DNA of 64,000 bases from Bacteroidales bacterium (GTDB lineage Bacteria; Bacteroidota; Bacteroidia; Bacteroidales; GCA-2748055): the NCBI GenBank assembly GCA_020636775.1, contig JACJXF010000010.1:1-64000 (forward strand). Direction: 5' to 3'. Positions 26,911 to 35,111 of this stretch are shown in pieces; within the stretch, counting starts at the first letter, position 1, and every line of letters starts with the position of its first letter. A program made the translations under genes and the position numbers. Under the pieces are notes generated by a model. It made no database searches. It had not been told where the DNA came from and saw only the letters and a program-made list of their open reading frames with translations.

Positions 26911-27783
26911 ATGAAAATTTTAAAACTAAGCATATTATTACTTTCATATAACCTGGGTATTACTGCCCAGATTCCCATTCTGCCTGACTTTTATGCTGAC
27001 CCCTCTGCCCGCGTTTTCGGAGATTCCGTTTGGATTTATCCTTCCCATGATATTGCTGGCAGCACAGGCTGGGACATGACTGACTGGCATTGTTTTTCCT
27101 CCCCCGATTTAAAAAAATGGACAGACCATGGTATCATTTTCGGTCTGGATAAAATCGGCTGGGCCTCACGATATGCATGGGCCCCCGATTGTATTGAAAG
27201 AAATGGTAAGTACTATTTCTATTATCCTGCAGATTTTCAGATTGGCGTTGCAGTTGGAGATACTCCCTACGGACCTTTTACAGATCCCCTTGGAAAAGCC
27301 CTGATTGGCAGGGGAGAAGGCGATAATACCGTAATGGATCCCTGCGTCTTTATCGACGATGATGGTCAGGCTTACATGTATTTTGGACAGAATAAACTAA
27401 GTGTGGTTAAACTGAAGGAAGATATGATAAGCAGTGACGGAGAAATATCCGGCATCCCCCTAGAAAATTTTCATGAGGGAATCTGGATGCATAAGCGAAA
27501 TGGACTCTATTATCTTAGTTATCCGTCAGACAAGGGGGATAAAGTGGCAAACCTGCTCGAATACAGCATAGGCAAAACACCTTATGGCCCTTTTGAATAC
27601 AAGGGAATTATTATGGATAACCGATCAAGAAACGTACATCATTCAATTCTGAAATTTCATGGGGATTGGTATCTTTTCTATCATGTTCAGGGTCCCAGTC
27701 CTTACGAACGACGCGTATGCATGGAGAAAATACATTACAAGCATGACGGCTCAATTAAGCCTGTTCAGATGTCTCAGCCTTAA
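26911..27783 (+). CDS. GH43 family glycoside hydrolase (five-bladed propeller)
   Basis: 290 residues with a signal peptide (about 1-19). Catalytic residues follow the GH43 order: base aspartate in FYADPSARVFG (near 31), transition-state aspartate in VMDPCVFIDDDG (near 142) and acid glutamate in FHEGIWMHKRNG (near 190). Characterised relatives are arabinofuranosidases or xylosidases of hemicellulose. It is a compact single-domain form without a C-terminal sandwich. Its TAA shares the palindrome TTAA with the stop codon of the next, convergent gene. Confidence 0.88.
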   Translation: MKILKLSILLLSYNLGITAQIPILPDFYADPSARVFGDSVWIYPSHDIAGSTGWDMTDWHCFSSPDLKKWTDHGIIFGLDKIGWASRYAWAPDCIERNGKYYFYYPADFQIGVAVGDTPYGPFTDPLGKALIGRGEGDNTVMDPCVFIDDDGQAYMYFGQNKLSVVKLKEDMISSDGEISGIPLENFHEGIWMHKRNGLYYLSYPSDKGDKVANLLEYSIGKTPYGPFEYKGIIMDNRSRNVHHSILKFHGDWYLFYHVQGPSPYERRVCMEKIHYKHDGSIKPVQMSQP

Positions 27784-29441
27784 TCCACCAGCTCTATAAT
27801 CAGTATGGAGGGAATATCTTTCCAGGGAGGTATAAACTCATCCCATCCCTGCCAGTTGCGGATTCCATCCTCCTGATAAATTCCTGTGAAAATATTAAAC
27901 CAGCTTACCTTCATTCTTTTTTTGAGCGGGTTGGGAAAAGTTGTGTTTGTTCTTTCCACTTCGGCCGGTAAATATATCAGGAACAGATCTTTGCCATTGC
28001 TGAGAGGCAATCCAGCCGAAGAAATATTATTTCGCTCCTGTATCGAATTGGTGGTTGATTTTTGCCTGGTGGAAATAAGGTTATTGAAGTCAAATTTCCT
28101 AAAAAACTCAGCCATGTGACGGTAATAATCAAAGCGGGGAACAGGCTTTATAGCCGGATTTTCGAAAGGATTCCAGACCACTATGTTCCAGGAAGTATTT
28201 TGCCAGTAATAAGTGGAGTAGGCGCCTGCAAAAACGGATTCGTAATTTCGTTCCAGACAGGTTTCAGGACTATTGTAATTTCCTCTGAAGGTAAGATACG
28301 GCCCTGATTCATATCCTCCATGTTCAATATTTAAAACGGGCTTATCCGAATGCTGAACTATAACATCCGTCATCTGCGAATACAATTGTGATCTCCAGCT
28401 CTGAATGGAGATAAAGTCCACCTTGTCTGCTTCACGGGAACAATACTCATAGTCGTGTACAGTTATAAGTCTTTTGTACGCGTCTGCAGACCTGATCCTG
28501 CTGATCCTTTCGTTAATATATGGAATGTCGCAGCGGCCATAATCCAGAGCTTCTTTCGACACATCCCAGATAATATTCGGAAATGCCTGATAACGGCTGA
28601 TCACATAATCGAAATACTGATTATCGGCATGTGAATACATTTCCGGCCAGCTCACTTTCTTGTTCCAGACGTAAATCATCAGGTGTGCAATTATACCCTT
28701 ATCGTTGAGCAGGCTGATCACCCGGTCAAGGTGGCGGAAATATTCGGGATTTAATTCCGAATAGTCAGGTTTTTCATTGGATCCAAGGAAAGGGTAAAAA
28801 TCCGGGCGGCTATAGTTGTATTCCGGAGGAAGGTTTTTTTCAACCGGCCAGGCAACATCGTAAGCGAAAACATTCATCACTACCTGGTTCAGTCCGTTTT
28901 CCTTAATGGTATTTAGAATTTTTTCAGTTTTGGGCAAGGATTGAGAATTATGATAATCGAGTGCGAAAAGCCAGTCGAGTTCGAAGGCCAGTGCGAAATA
29001 AGCGGTCCCGTCCTGGTAGCTGAACCTTTGCGGATGCAGGGGATCGATAACAATTCCGCCATGACCGTGAGACTGGCTGTCCTGTACGCTGATACTTCCC
29101 TTTAGACCCGACAAATCCGGCAGGGTAGAATAAGTTTTATAGTTGAAAGAGCCGGTTTTTTCTGATGAGAAACGCAGAATCCATTTTCCGTTTCCGTCAT
29201 AAAAGCCCGGTATGTTTTTCGTGATGCCATCAGGACCTTCAACTATGGCTCCAAAGCGGATATCAAAGGGATTCTTGTAGGCAGATTTTTTTAAGGTGAA
29301 ACCAATATCCCTGACTTCAAATCTTGAAATTGTTACAGTATTGTGTCCTGGCGTTGTGCCTGGCAGTCCAATAGAGAAACTCCCGGTATTTAAACAAAAT
29401 AATAGAATCAGGATAAAGGAAGAGCTGAATTTGTAATTCAT
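27780..29441 (-). CDS. DUF5060/DUF4038-type glycoside hydrolase
   Basis: 553 residues with a signal peptide (about 1-25). A DUF5060 beta domain (about 38-115; FDIRFGAIVEGPDG, FYDGNGKWILRFS) is followed by a TIM barrel. Likely catalytic acids are in IIWDVSKEALDYG (strand 4) and VLNIEHGGYESGPY (strand 7). A short beta domain closes the protein (LFLIYLPAEVE, VSWFNIFTG). Relatives are grouped with uncharacterised cellulase-superfamily glycosidases. The convergent GH43 gene suggests a shared substrate, perhaps an arabinose-bearing glycan, but this is inference. Confidence 0.78.
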   Translation of the reverse strand: MNYKFSSSFILILLFCLNTGSFSIGLPGTTPGHNTVTISRFEVRDIGFTLKKSAYKNPFDIRFGAIVEGPDGITKNIPGFYDGNGKWILRFSSEKTGSFNYKTYSTLPDLSGLKGSISVQDSQSHGHGGIVIDPLHPQRFSYQDGTAYFALAFELDWLFALDYHNSQSLPKTEKILNTIKENGLNQVVMNVFAYDVAWPVEKNLPPEYNYSRPDFYPFLGSNEKPDYSELNPEYFRHLDRVISLLNDKGIIAHLMIYVWNKKVSWPEMYSHADNQYFDYVISRYQAFPNIIWDVSKEALDYGRCDIPYINERISRIRSADAYKRLITVHDYEYCSREADKVDFISIQSWRSQLYSQMTDVIVQHSDKPVLNIEHGGYESGPYLTFRGNYNSPETCLERNYESVFAGAYSTYYWQNTSWNIVVWNPFENPAIKPVPRFDYYRHMAEFFRKFDFNNLISTRQKSTTNSIQERNNISSAGLPLSNGKDLFLIYLPAEVERTNTTFPNPLKKRMKVSWFNIFTGIYQEDGIRNWQGWDEFIPPWKDIPSILIIELVD

Positions 29442-29542
29442 AATCGGGAGTTAATTTGGCTAGTACTCAAATATATTAATTTCAACTTAGCTTGCCAATC
29501 TTCGAACAGGATTTTGTAATTTTCATAATAAATTCCAAAAAC

Positions 29543-30460
29543 ATGTCTATACCAACCACAAGAACCCGGGAGGCTGCATCGATAACCATACTTGAAGAAA
29601 AGTGCAATGCCTGTGGAAAATGCGTCAGCGTTTGCAGTGATTTCAGCCTTATGCTTGAAAACGGAAAAGTCAGAGTAAGCGAACTTGCACTTTATGGTTG
29701 TATAGGATGCGGACATTGCATGGCAGTATGTCCGGAGGATGCCATTGAAATTCAGGGAAGGGAAATATCTCCATCCGATATGTATGACCTTCCTCCCAAA
29801 GAAGCAGCAGCCAGCTATGAGCAATTGCTTGCCTTGTATCAGAGGCGCAGAAGTATACGAAAATTCAGAAAGAAGGAAATTGATAATTCCCTGATTGAAA
29901 AGATTCTGGAAGCCGCAAAAACTGCTCCTATGGGTATCCCGCCTTCCGATGTGCATGTCATGGTGCTTAATGGAACTGATAAATGCAGAGCTTTTGCGCA
30001 GGATTTCTGTAACTATCTGAAATCCCTAAAATGGATGGTCTCCGGCTGGTTTCTTGCTGTCATGCGTCCTTTCTGGGGAAAAGCAAATGATGAAATGTTC
30101 AGAAGGTTTATTAAACCTCTGTTCAGGATTTATATTGAAAACATGGAAGCAGGAAGAAACCTTGTCAATTATGATGTCCCTCTGGCGATGTATTTCTATG
30201 GATCTCCCTATACCGATCCTGCCGATCCCATCGTTGCAGCAACCTATGCCATGCACGCCGGCGAATCCCTGGGACTTGGCACATGTATGCTCGGTGCTGT
30301 CCATCCATTTATACAAAATGGCGGCAAAGCACGAAAACTCAGAGAAAAATATAAGATTAAATATGCATCAAGGGAAGGCTTGTTTGTGATCTTTGGGTAT
30401 TCGGCATTCGATTACAGGAAGGCAATCAGAAGAAGTTTTGCTGAAGTGTCCCTGATCTGA
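29543..30460 (+). CDS. Ferredoxin-fused nitroreductase
   Basis: 305 residues from ATG 29543; an earlier ATG at 29492 would add 17 non-homologous residues. Two [4Fe-4S] motifs open the protein, CNACGKCVSVC (about 21-31) and CIGCGHCMAVC (about 53-63), followed by an FMN nitroreductase domain (RRRSIRKFRKKEID, LEAAKTAPMGIPPSD, THAGESLGLGTCML-like). Internal electron delivery from the clusters to FMN is expected. Typical of anaerobic or facultative bacteria. Divergent from the DUF5060 gene across 101 bp. Confidence 0.9.
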   Translation: MSIPTTRTREAASITILEEKCNACGKCVSVCSDFSLMLENGKVRVSELALYGCIGCGHCMAVCPEDAIEIQGREISPSDMYDLPPKEAAASYEQLLALYQRRRSIRKFRKKEIDNSLIEKILEAAKTAPMGIPPSDVHVMVLNGTDKCRAFAQDFCNYLKSLKWMVSGWFLAVMRPFWGKANDEMFRRFIKPLFRIYIENMEAGRNLVNYDVPLAMYFYGSPYTDPADPIVAATYAMHAGESLGLGTCMLGAVHPFIQNGGKARKLREKYKIKYASREGLFVIFGYSAFDYRKAIRRSFAEVSLI

Positions 30461-30478
30461 TTTATCTGAATGCCATTG

Positions 30479-30518
30479 ATCAAAATTGAATTTTGATTGT
30501 TACTTTATTAAAAGTAAA
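30479..30518. terminator. Two consecutive AT-rich hairpins
   Basis: ATCAAAAT/ATTTTGAT (8-bp stem, 3-base loop, 30479-30497) followed by TTACTTT/AAAGTAA (7-bp stem, 4-base loop, about 30500-30517). They lie just after the nitroreductase stop. AT-rich stems make them weak terminators, so the call is tentative. Confidence 0.35.
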
Positions 30519-30558
30519 AACTTGAAAGAAAATCCATATTAATAGATATTCAAATAAA

Positions 30559-31572
30559 ATGAAATACAATCGTTTAGGTAATACAGGTTTGAAGGTATCG
30601 GAATTATGTCTTGGTACAATGACATTTGGTGGTCGCGGCATGTGGACAGCCATTGGAACACTTCCTCAGGAACAGGTGAATGCACTTGTGAAACAGTCTG
30701 TTGACGGAGGAATAAATTTTATTGATACTGCAAATATTTACAGTGAGGGCCTTAGTGAGGAAATGACAGGGAAGGCAATCCGTGATCTCGGTCTCAACAG
30801 GGACGATCTGGTAGTTGCCACGAAAGTAAGAGGGATAGTTGGTCAGGGTCCGAATAATTCCGGACTTAGCCGAAAACATATTCTTGAACAGGCAGACAAG
30901 AGTCTGAAACGGCTGCAAATGGATTATATTGACCTTTACCAGATTCATGGTTTTGATCCCCAGACACCATTGGAAGAAACTCTTGATGCCCTTGATTCGC
31001 TGGTGAAAAGCGGTAAGGTGCGTTATATTGGATGCAGTAATCTGGCAGCCTGGCACATAATGAAGGCTCTTGGAATCTCAGCCAGAGAGCATCTGGCAAA
31101 ATTCGTTTCCCTGCAGGCATATTATACCATTGCAGGTCGTGATCTCGAAAGGGAAGTGGTGCCCCTGCTGCTCGATCAGCAACTTGGCCTTATGGTCTGG
31201 AGTCCGCTTGCAGGAGGGATTCTAAGTGGTAAATATAATCGTAAAATGCAGGCAGCTGAAGGCAGAAGGCTTAATTTTGATTTTCCTCCCATCAACAAGG
31301 ACAAGGCATTTGACATAATTGATGTGATGGAAAAAATTGCAAAAAAGCATAAGGCGACAGTCGCACAGGTGGCACTTTCATGGCTGCTGCACCAGCCGGT
31401 TGTTACATCGGTAATTATCGGAGCCAATAAACCCGAACAACTCAAAGATAATCTTGAATCCATAAACCTGAAACTTGGGTCCGACGAACTGGCTGAACTG
31501 GATGAGATAAGCAGGCTCAGTCCGGAATATCCGGGATGGATGATAAACAGACAGGGTGGTGATAGAAAATAA
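30559..31572 (+). CDS. Aldo/keto reductase
   Basis: 337 residues with the full AKR barrel: YNRLGNTGLKVSELCLGTMTFG at the start, the catalytic tetrad as D and Y in FIDTANIYSEGLSEE, K in VVATKVRG and H in LYQIHGFD, and the NADP(H)-binding SVIIGANKPEQLKDNLE near the end. It belongs to the oxidoreductase/Tas-like group. Substrate unknown. Cytoplasmic and apparently monocistronic. Confidence 0.92.
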   Translation: MKYNRLGNTGLKVSELCLGTMTFGGRGMWTAIGTLPQEQVNALVKQSVDGGINFIDTANIYSEGLSEEMTGKAIRDLGLNRDDLVVATKVRGIVGQGPNNSGLSRKHILEQADKSLKRLQMDYIDLYQIHGFDPQTPLEETLDALDSLVKSGKVRYIGCSNLAAWHIMKALGISAREHLAKFVSLQAYYTIAGRDLEREVVPLLLDQQLGLMVWSPLAGGILSGKYNRKMQAAEGRRLNFDFPPINKDKAFDIIDVMEKIAKKHKATVAQVALSWLLHQPVVTSVIIGANKPEQLKDNLESINLKLGSDELAELDEISRLSPEYPGWMINRQGGDRK

Positions 31573-31710
31573 GTAAATGAGGTGATATCAGGCTGGTAAT
31601 TAATTCAATTTTCAGGAGAATTAATCAGATTAAATGGTAAATTTCGTTTTAATATTCTGCCAGGAGTTCTTAATTATTCTCACAAGAAAAAAATCTTTAA
31701 GCTTACCGGA

Positions 31711-32718
31711 ATGAAAAAATCAATGGTTTTCTTCGTCGCTATGCTTTATGCATGCATGCTGTCAGCTCAGCAAACCCCTCCAACATCTTACAAAGTAATT
31801 AACAAAATTCATCTTCCCGGAGATGGAAGGTGGGACTATCTCTATTCGGATGATGAGGCTGGAAGGCTCTATGTTTCTCATGGAGACAGGGTTCAGGTTG
31901 TGGATGAAAAATCAAATTCACTTGTTGGCGAAATTACAGGTCTGAATGGCGTGCATGGCATTACCGTTGCCCCTGCTTTGAATAAGGGTTTTATTACCGG
32001 GGGAGGCGATTCCTCATTGACAGTTTTTGATACCAAAAGCCTGAAGGTACTGGAAAAAATAATAGTAACAGGTGAAAAGCCCGATGCGGTTCTCTTCGAT
32101 GCCTTCAGTGACAAGGTCTTTGTTTTTAACGCAAATTCCGACAATGCAACGGTTGTGGATGCAAAGTCAGATAAAATTCTCGCTACTATTGAACTGGCCG
32201 GCAATCCCGAATTTTCTGTCAGCGATGGTAAAGGAATGATATATGTAAATATTGAAAATAAGAGCCTTGTAACAGCAATCGACCCTGTAAGCTGTAAAGT
32301 AATTAAAAGCTGGTCCTTAAGCCCAGGCGAAGAACCCAGCGGTCTTGCTCTTGATAATGTGAATCATCTTTTATTCAGCGTTTGCAGCAATAAGCTTATG
32401 GTGGTCAGCGATGCCGTTTCCGGAAAAGTTGTAGCCACGGTTCCCATAGGAGAACACCCCGATGGAGCTGCTTTTGATCCGGTTCTTAAAACTGCTTACA
32501 GCTCAAACGGTGATGGAACTCTGACAATTGTTAAAGAAGAAAAAGGCGGATATAAGGTTCTGGATAATCTGAAAACTCAAAAGTCGGCAAGGACAATATG
32601 CCTGAATAAGGTAAAACATCACCTGTACCTGTCTGCAGCCGATTTTGAAGCTCCGGTTGATGGTAAAAGAGCTCAGTTGAAACCCAATTCCTTTGTTGTT
32701 CTGGAAATTAAACCCTGA
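31711..32718 (+). CDS. Secreted YncE-like beta-propeller protein
   Basis: 335 residues with a signal peptide (about 1-20, ending SAQ). The mature protein consists of repeats of about 40 residues in the style DTKSLKVLEKIIVTGEKPDAV, DAKSDKILATIELAGNPEFSV and DAVSGKVVATVPIGEHPDGAA, the seven-bladed YncE/YVTN type. No enzyme motif is evident; such proteins are thought to bind DNA or partners in the periplasm or are of unknown role. Terminated by a strong hairpin shared with the convergent gene. Confidence 0.85.
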   Translation: MKKSMVFFVAMLYACMLSAQQTPPTSYKVINKIHLPGDGRWDYLYSDDEAGRLYVSHGDRVQVVDEKSNSLVGEITGLNGVHGITVAPALNKGFITGGGDSSLTVFDTKSLKVLEKIIVTGEKPDAVLFDAFSDKVFVFNANSDNATVVDAKSDKILATIELAGNPEFSVSDGKGMIYVNIENKSLVTAIDPVSCKVIKSWSLSPGEEPSGLALDNVNHLLFSVCSNKLMVVSDAVSGKVVATVPIGEHPDGAAFDPVLKTAYSSNGDGTLTIVKEEKGGYKVLDNLKTQKSARTICLNKVKHHLYLSAADFEAPVDGKRAQLKPNSFVVLEIKP

Positions 32719-32730
32719 GGTACTTTGCTG

Positions 32731-32764
32731 GACCCTCTGTGTAATTTTTGTTTCACAGAGGGTC
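32731..32764. terminator. Strong bidirectional terminator hairpin
   Basis: A perfect 11-bp stem GACCCTCTGTG/CACAGAGGGTC around a 12-base T-rich loop, in the 58-bp gap between two convergent stop codons (32718 and 32777). A T-rich stretch (AGTTTTATTTA) follows on the plus strand. Confidence 0.75.
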
Positions 32765-32776
32765 AGGTAGTTTTAT

Positions 32777-33799
32777 TTAGGACTGTCTCTTTCTTTTTGA
32801 CCTGCGAGTGAGTCCACTTATTACAAATACCACAAAAACTCCGGAAACCGCCCAGGCCCATGCATTCGATTTTTTCGATTCAGCCCACATTTCGTAATCC
32901 TGAGAAATAAAATACTTGGAGTCGACCGGCCAGGATATTTTTCCGGATTTATCAGCGAAACCATTGGTTGCAATTAGCTTAAAAGGCATTACAGTTTCAC
33001 AGGTATAGAATTTCGCCAGCATAGCAATCGACATAAGGCTATCAACTTCATTCAATGCCTGATTTATAAATACTTTGTTGGTTTCGTAGTAAGTATTGCC
33101 AAAAGCCCTGATCAACAGGCTGTCACCATCAAAATCGGAGTTGGCCGCCAGCTTAACCAGACTGTCTTTCATAGGCAGGATATAGGTTGAATCAGGATTC
33201 AGCATCAGGTATTGATGTATCCATTCTTCAGTAAGACCGGTAAAGAGGTAGATGTTTTCCAGAGAATCATTAATATTCTTTTTCTCCCTGTACAGCAGAC
33301 TGTCGGGGCCTGCCTGCAGACTGTCAAGCATCGAAGCCGGCATATAGAAATATTTCAGTTCCTCCTCATCCAGCACATCTTCAGCCTTGACAGTTACATT
33401 CAGCATTCGGTCTACCTTTTCTGAATACCTGTAAATGGTGGTAAACCATCTGAAATGTTTAGAAAAGGATGCCGTCCGGTTCAGGACTTTGTTGGATCCG
33501 GAGTCGGATTTGTATTCAAGGTTTATTTCTGAAACCGATCTAAATTCTTTGGTTGCAGTAAGAACCCAGCTGGTATCTTTCTCCCCGGGAATGGTATCTT
33601 TTGAAATTGTCCAGGTACTATCGAAAGGGACCTGGTATTGAGCAGGATCGGGAATTTTTTTTGTACTTTTCATAACAATGGTTCTTGTCACCGAACCATC
33701 GGGATGAACAATATTTGTTACAACTGTTTCCGGATCATCGCAGGAAAAAAGGAATATCATACCTGCGAATAGCAATAAAATTTTCGTTCTGGTTTTCAT
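32777..33799 (-). CDS. Lipoprotein with C-terminal membrane helix, third gene of ECF sigma operon
   Basis: 340 residues. Lipoprotein signal (lipobox LFSC, C20), then an acidic start VVTNIVHPDGSVTRTIVMKS, a long soluble region with no recognised domain, and one C-terminal helix (AWAWAVSGVFVVFVISGL) followed by a basic tail RRSKRKRQS. Its ATG overlaps the stop of the preceding gene (ATGA, 33796-33799), so it is translated with the anti-sigma-like gene. A lipid anchor at one end and a membrane helix at the other is unusual. It may sense envelope state for the sigma system; this is inference from gene order. Confidence 0.75.
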   Translation of the reverse strand: MKTRTKILLLFAGMIFLFSCDDPETVVTNIVHPDGSVTRTIVMKSTKKIPDPAQYQVPFDSTWTISKDTIPGEKDTSWVLTATKEFRSVSEINLEYKSDSGSNKVLNRTASFSKHFRWFTTIYRYSEKVDRMLNVTVKAEDVLDEEELKYFYMPASMLDSLQAGPDSLLYREKKNINDSLENIYLFTGLTEEWIHQYLMLNPDSTYILPMKDSLVKLAANSDFDGDSLLIRAFGNTYYETNKVFINQALNEVDSLMSIAMLAKFYTCETVMPFKLIATNGFADKSGKISWPVDSKYFISQDYEMWAESKKSNAWAWAVSGVFVVFVISGLTRRSKRKRQS

Positions 33800-34344
33800 A
33801 TTGATGTGGTTTTTTCGGTTGTTCTGACGGCCTGACTTTCAGTTCTGAAAATTCTGTGAATCCATAGAATTCTTTTTTTTGAAGGTCCCGTTTCCGTCGA
33901 CTTTAGCTCCAGTTTCTCATATTCATTCAAAAGATTCATGAGATCTTTCCTGGAGACATTTATGCTGTCATTAATGGAAGATGAGCTCGGGAATATGTAT
34001 TTTCCCATAGTTTCGGCAGATGAGTAGGGTGACTGGTAATAATTGTACTCCCTTTGTATCAGGCGGCTCTCGAGTTTATCAATTTTCCGGTTGAGGCTTG
34101 AAAACTGAAAAATGAAAAAGAATATCGTAGCAAACATGGCTGCTGTGAGGGAATTTCGCAACCAGGGTATGCCGGCCCATGCAAAAAGCCAGTTAAGGAT
34201 GTCTCCAGGATTCATTCCTTTTTCGCTTTCCCTTCTGATTTTCCTCATAATGGAATCAGTCAGATCATCAGCACCCTCCAGCTCCGGTTTGTTCTCCCTT
34301 AGGCGATCAATAAGCCTTCTGTATTTATCTTCCGTGTTTTCCAT
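33796..34344 (-). CDS. Putative anti-sigma factor, single-pass
   Basis: 182 residues: a cytoplasmic N-terminus of about 55 residues (YRRLIDRLRENKPELEGADDLTDSIM), one membrane helix (about 68-86, LTAAMFATIFFFIFQF), then a short coiled coil (SLNRKIDKLESRLIQRE) and a Ser/Asn-rich outer part. There is no HxxxCxxC zinc motif, so it is not a ZAS-type anti-sigma factor; the role is inferred from topology and from its position 4 bp after the sigma gene. Confidence 0.7.
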   Translation of the reverse strand: MENTEDKYRRLIDRLRENKPELEGADDLTDSIMRKIRRESEKGMNPGDILNWLFAWAGIPWLRNSLTAAMFATIFFFIFQFSSLNRKIDKLESRLIQREYNYYQSPYSSAETMGKYIFPSSSSINDSINVSRKDLMNLLNEYEKLELKSTETGPSKKRILWIHRIFRTESQAVRTTEKTTSI

Positions 34345-34348
34345 GGTT

Positions 34349-34900
34349 TTACATTTTGAATTCCATCATTTTCTTTATCCCTTGCCGTGCGTGATAGAGA
34401 TTTGCTTTTACTGCCGATTTGCGGATTTTAAGAATTTCAGCAATCTCCTCCTGCTCCAGAGTCATAATTTCCGACATCACAAATACAGCCTTCTGTAAAG
34501 GACTCAGCTTTCCTGTGAGCAGGCGTATCAGTTTTAAATCCTCTGATTTATCCCTGTATTTTCCGGACCCTTCTTCAAGACTTGAGCTCATTTTTTCCCA
34601 AAACTTCTCATCAGCCATAATTGTCTTATCCCTTTTTTTCTTTCTCAGCATATCGAAGCAGGTGTGCACTGTTATCCGGTATAGCCAGGTTTTGTAATTA
34701 TTTTTCTCATCGAATCCTTTCAGTTTCTTCCATACCTTTATCATGCTAACCTGCACGGCATCCCTGGCATCCTCTTCATTATTTAATATCCTTATTGCCA
34801 CCGAATAAACGTATGGATTGGATATGGTAAGCAGTTCCCTGAAAGCGGTCGTATCGCCCTGTTTACAATTTCTGATTATGTCGGGAGTAATGCGGTTCAT
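34349..34900 (-). CDS. ECF-type RNA polymerase sigma factor
   Basis: 183 residues. Region 2 is seen as ILNNEEDARDAVQVSMIKVWKKL with the -10-melting segment NYKTWLYRITVHTCFDMLRKKKRD; region 4 as LSPLQKAVFVMSEIMTLEQEEIAEILKI followed by the helix-turn-helix RKSAVKANLYHARQGIKKMM. It is the first gene of a three-gene operon with a membrane anti-sigma-like protein and a lipoprotein. No target promoter is identifiable here. Confidence 0.92.
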   Translation of the reverse strand: MNRITPDIIRNCKQGDTTAFRELLTISNPYVYSVAIRILNNEEDARDAVQVSMIKVWKKLKGFDEKNNYKTWLYRITVHTCFDMLRKKKRDKTIMADEKFWEKMSSSLEEGSGKYRDKSEDLKLIRLLTGKLSPLQKAVFVMSEIMTLEQEEIAEILKIRKSAVKANLYHARQGIKKMMEFKM

Positions 34901-35013
34901 ATTAAATTTTACAATTCATATGACGAAGAAAATCCTATTTGGTAAAAATGGATCCTGCAATTTTTAATAAAAGTATTGAAAGCCAGGGAATAAGTTATGC
35001 TCAAATTGTGAAT

Positions 35014-35064
35014 AATAGCTATAATCCGGAATCAATGTTTTAAGTATTCATGATTATAGCTATT
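35014..35064. promoter_or_regulatory. 13-bp perfect inverted repeat in the sigma/GH140 divergent region
   Basis: AATAGCTATAATC (35014-35026) and GATTATAGCTATT (35052-35064) are exact reverse complements 25 bp apart, in the 211-bp gap between the sigma operon and the GH140 gene. It is 48 bp before the GH140 start. It could be an operator or a hairpin; no T-tract of terminator length follows. Confidence 0.45.
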
Positions 35065-35111
35065 TTTAAAAACAATATTCAAAAAAATTCTTTCCATCTA
35101 AATCACTTTCA

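Noticed and set aside
29438..29956. 172-codon minus-strand frame over the nitroreductase start
   Set aside because: It is antisense to the ferredoxin cysteine motifs of a convincing gene and abuts the DUF5060 gene only by chance.
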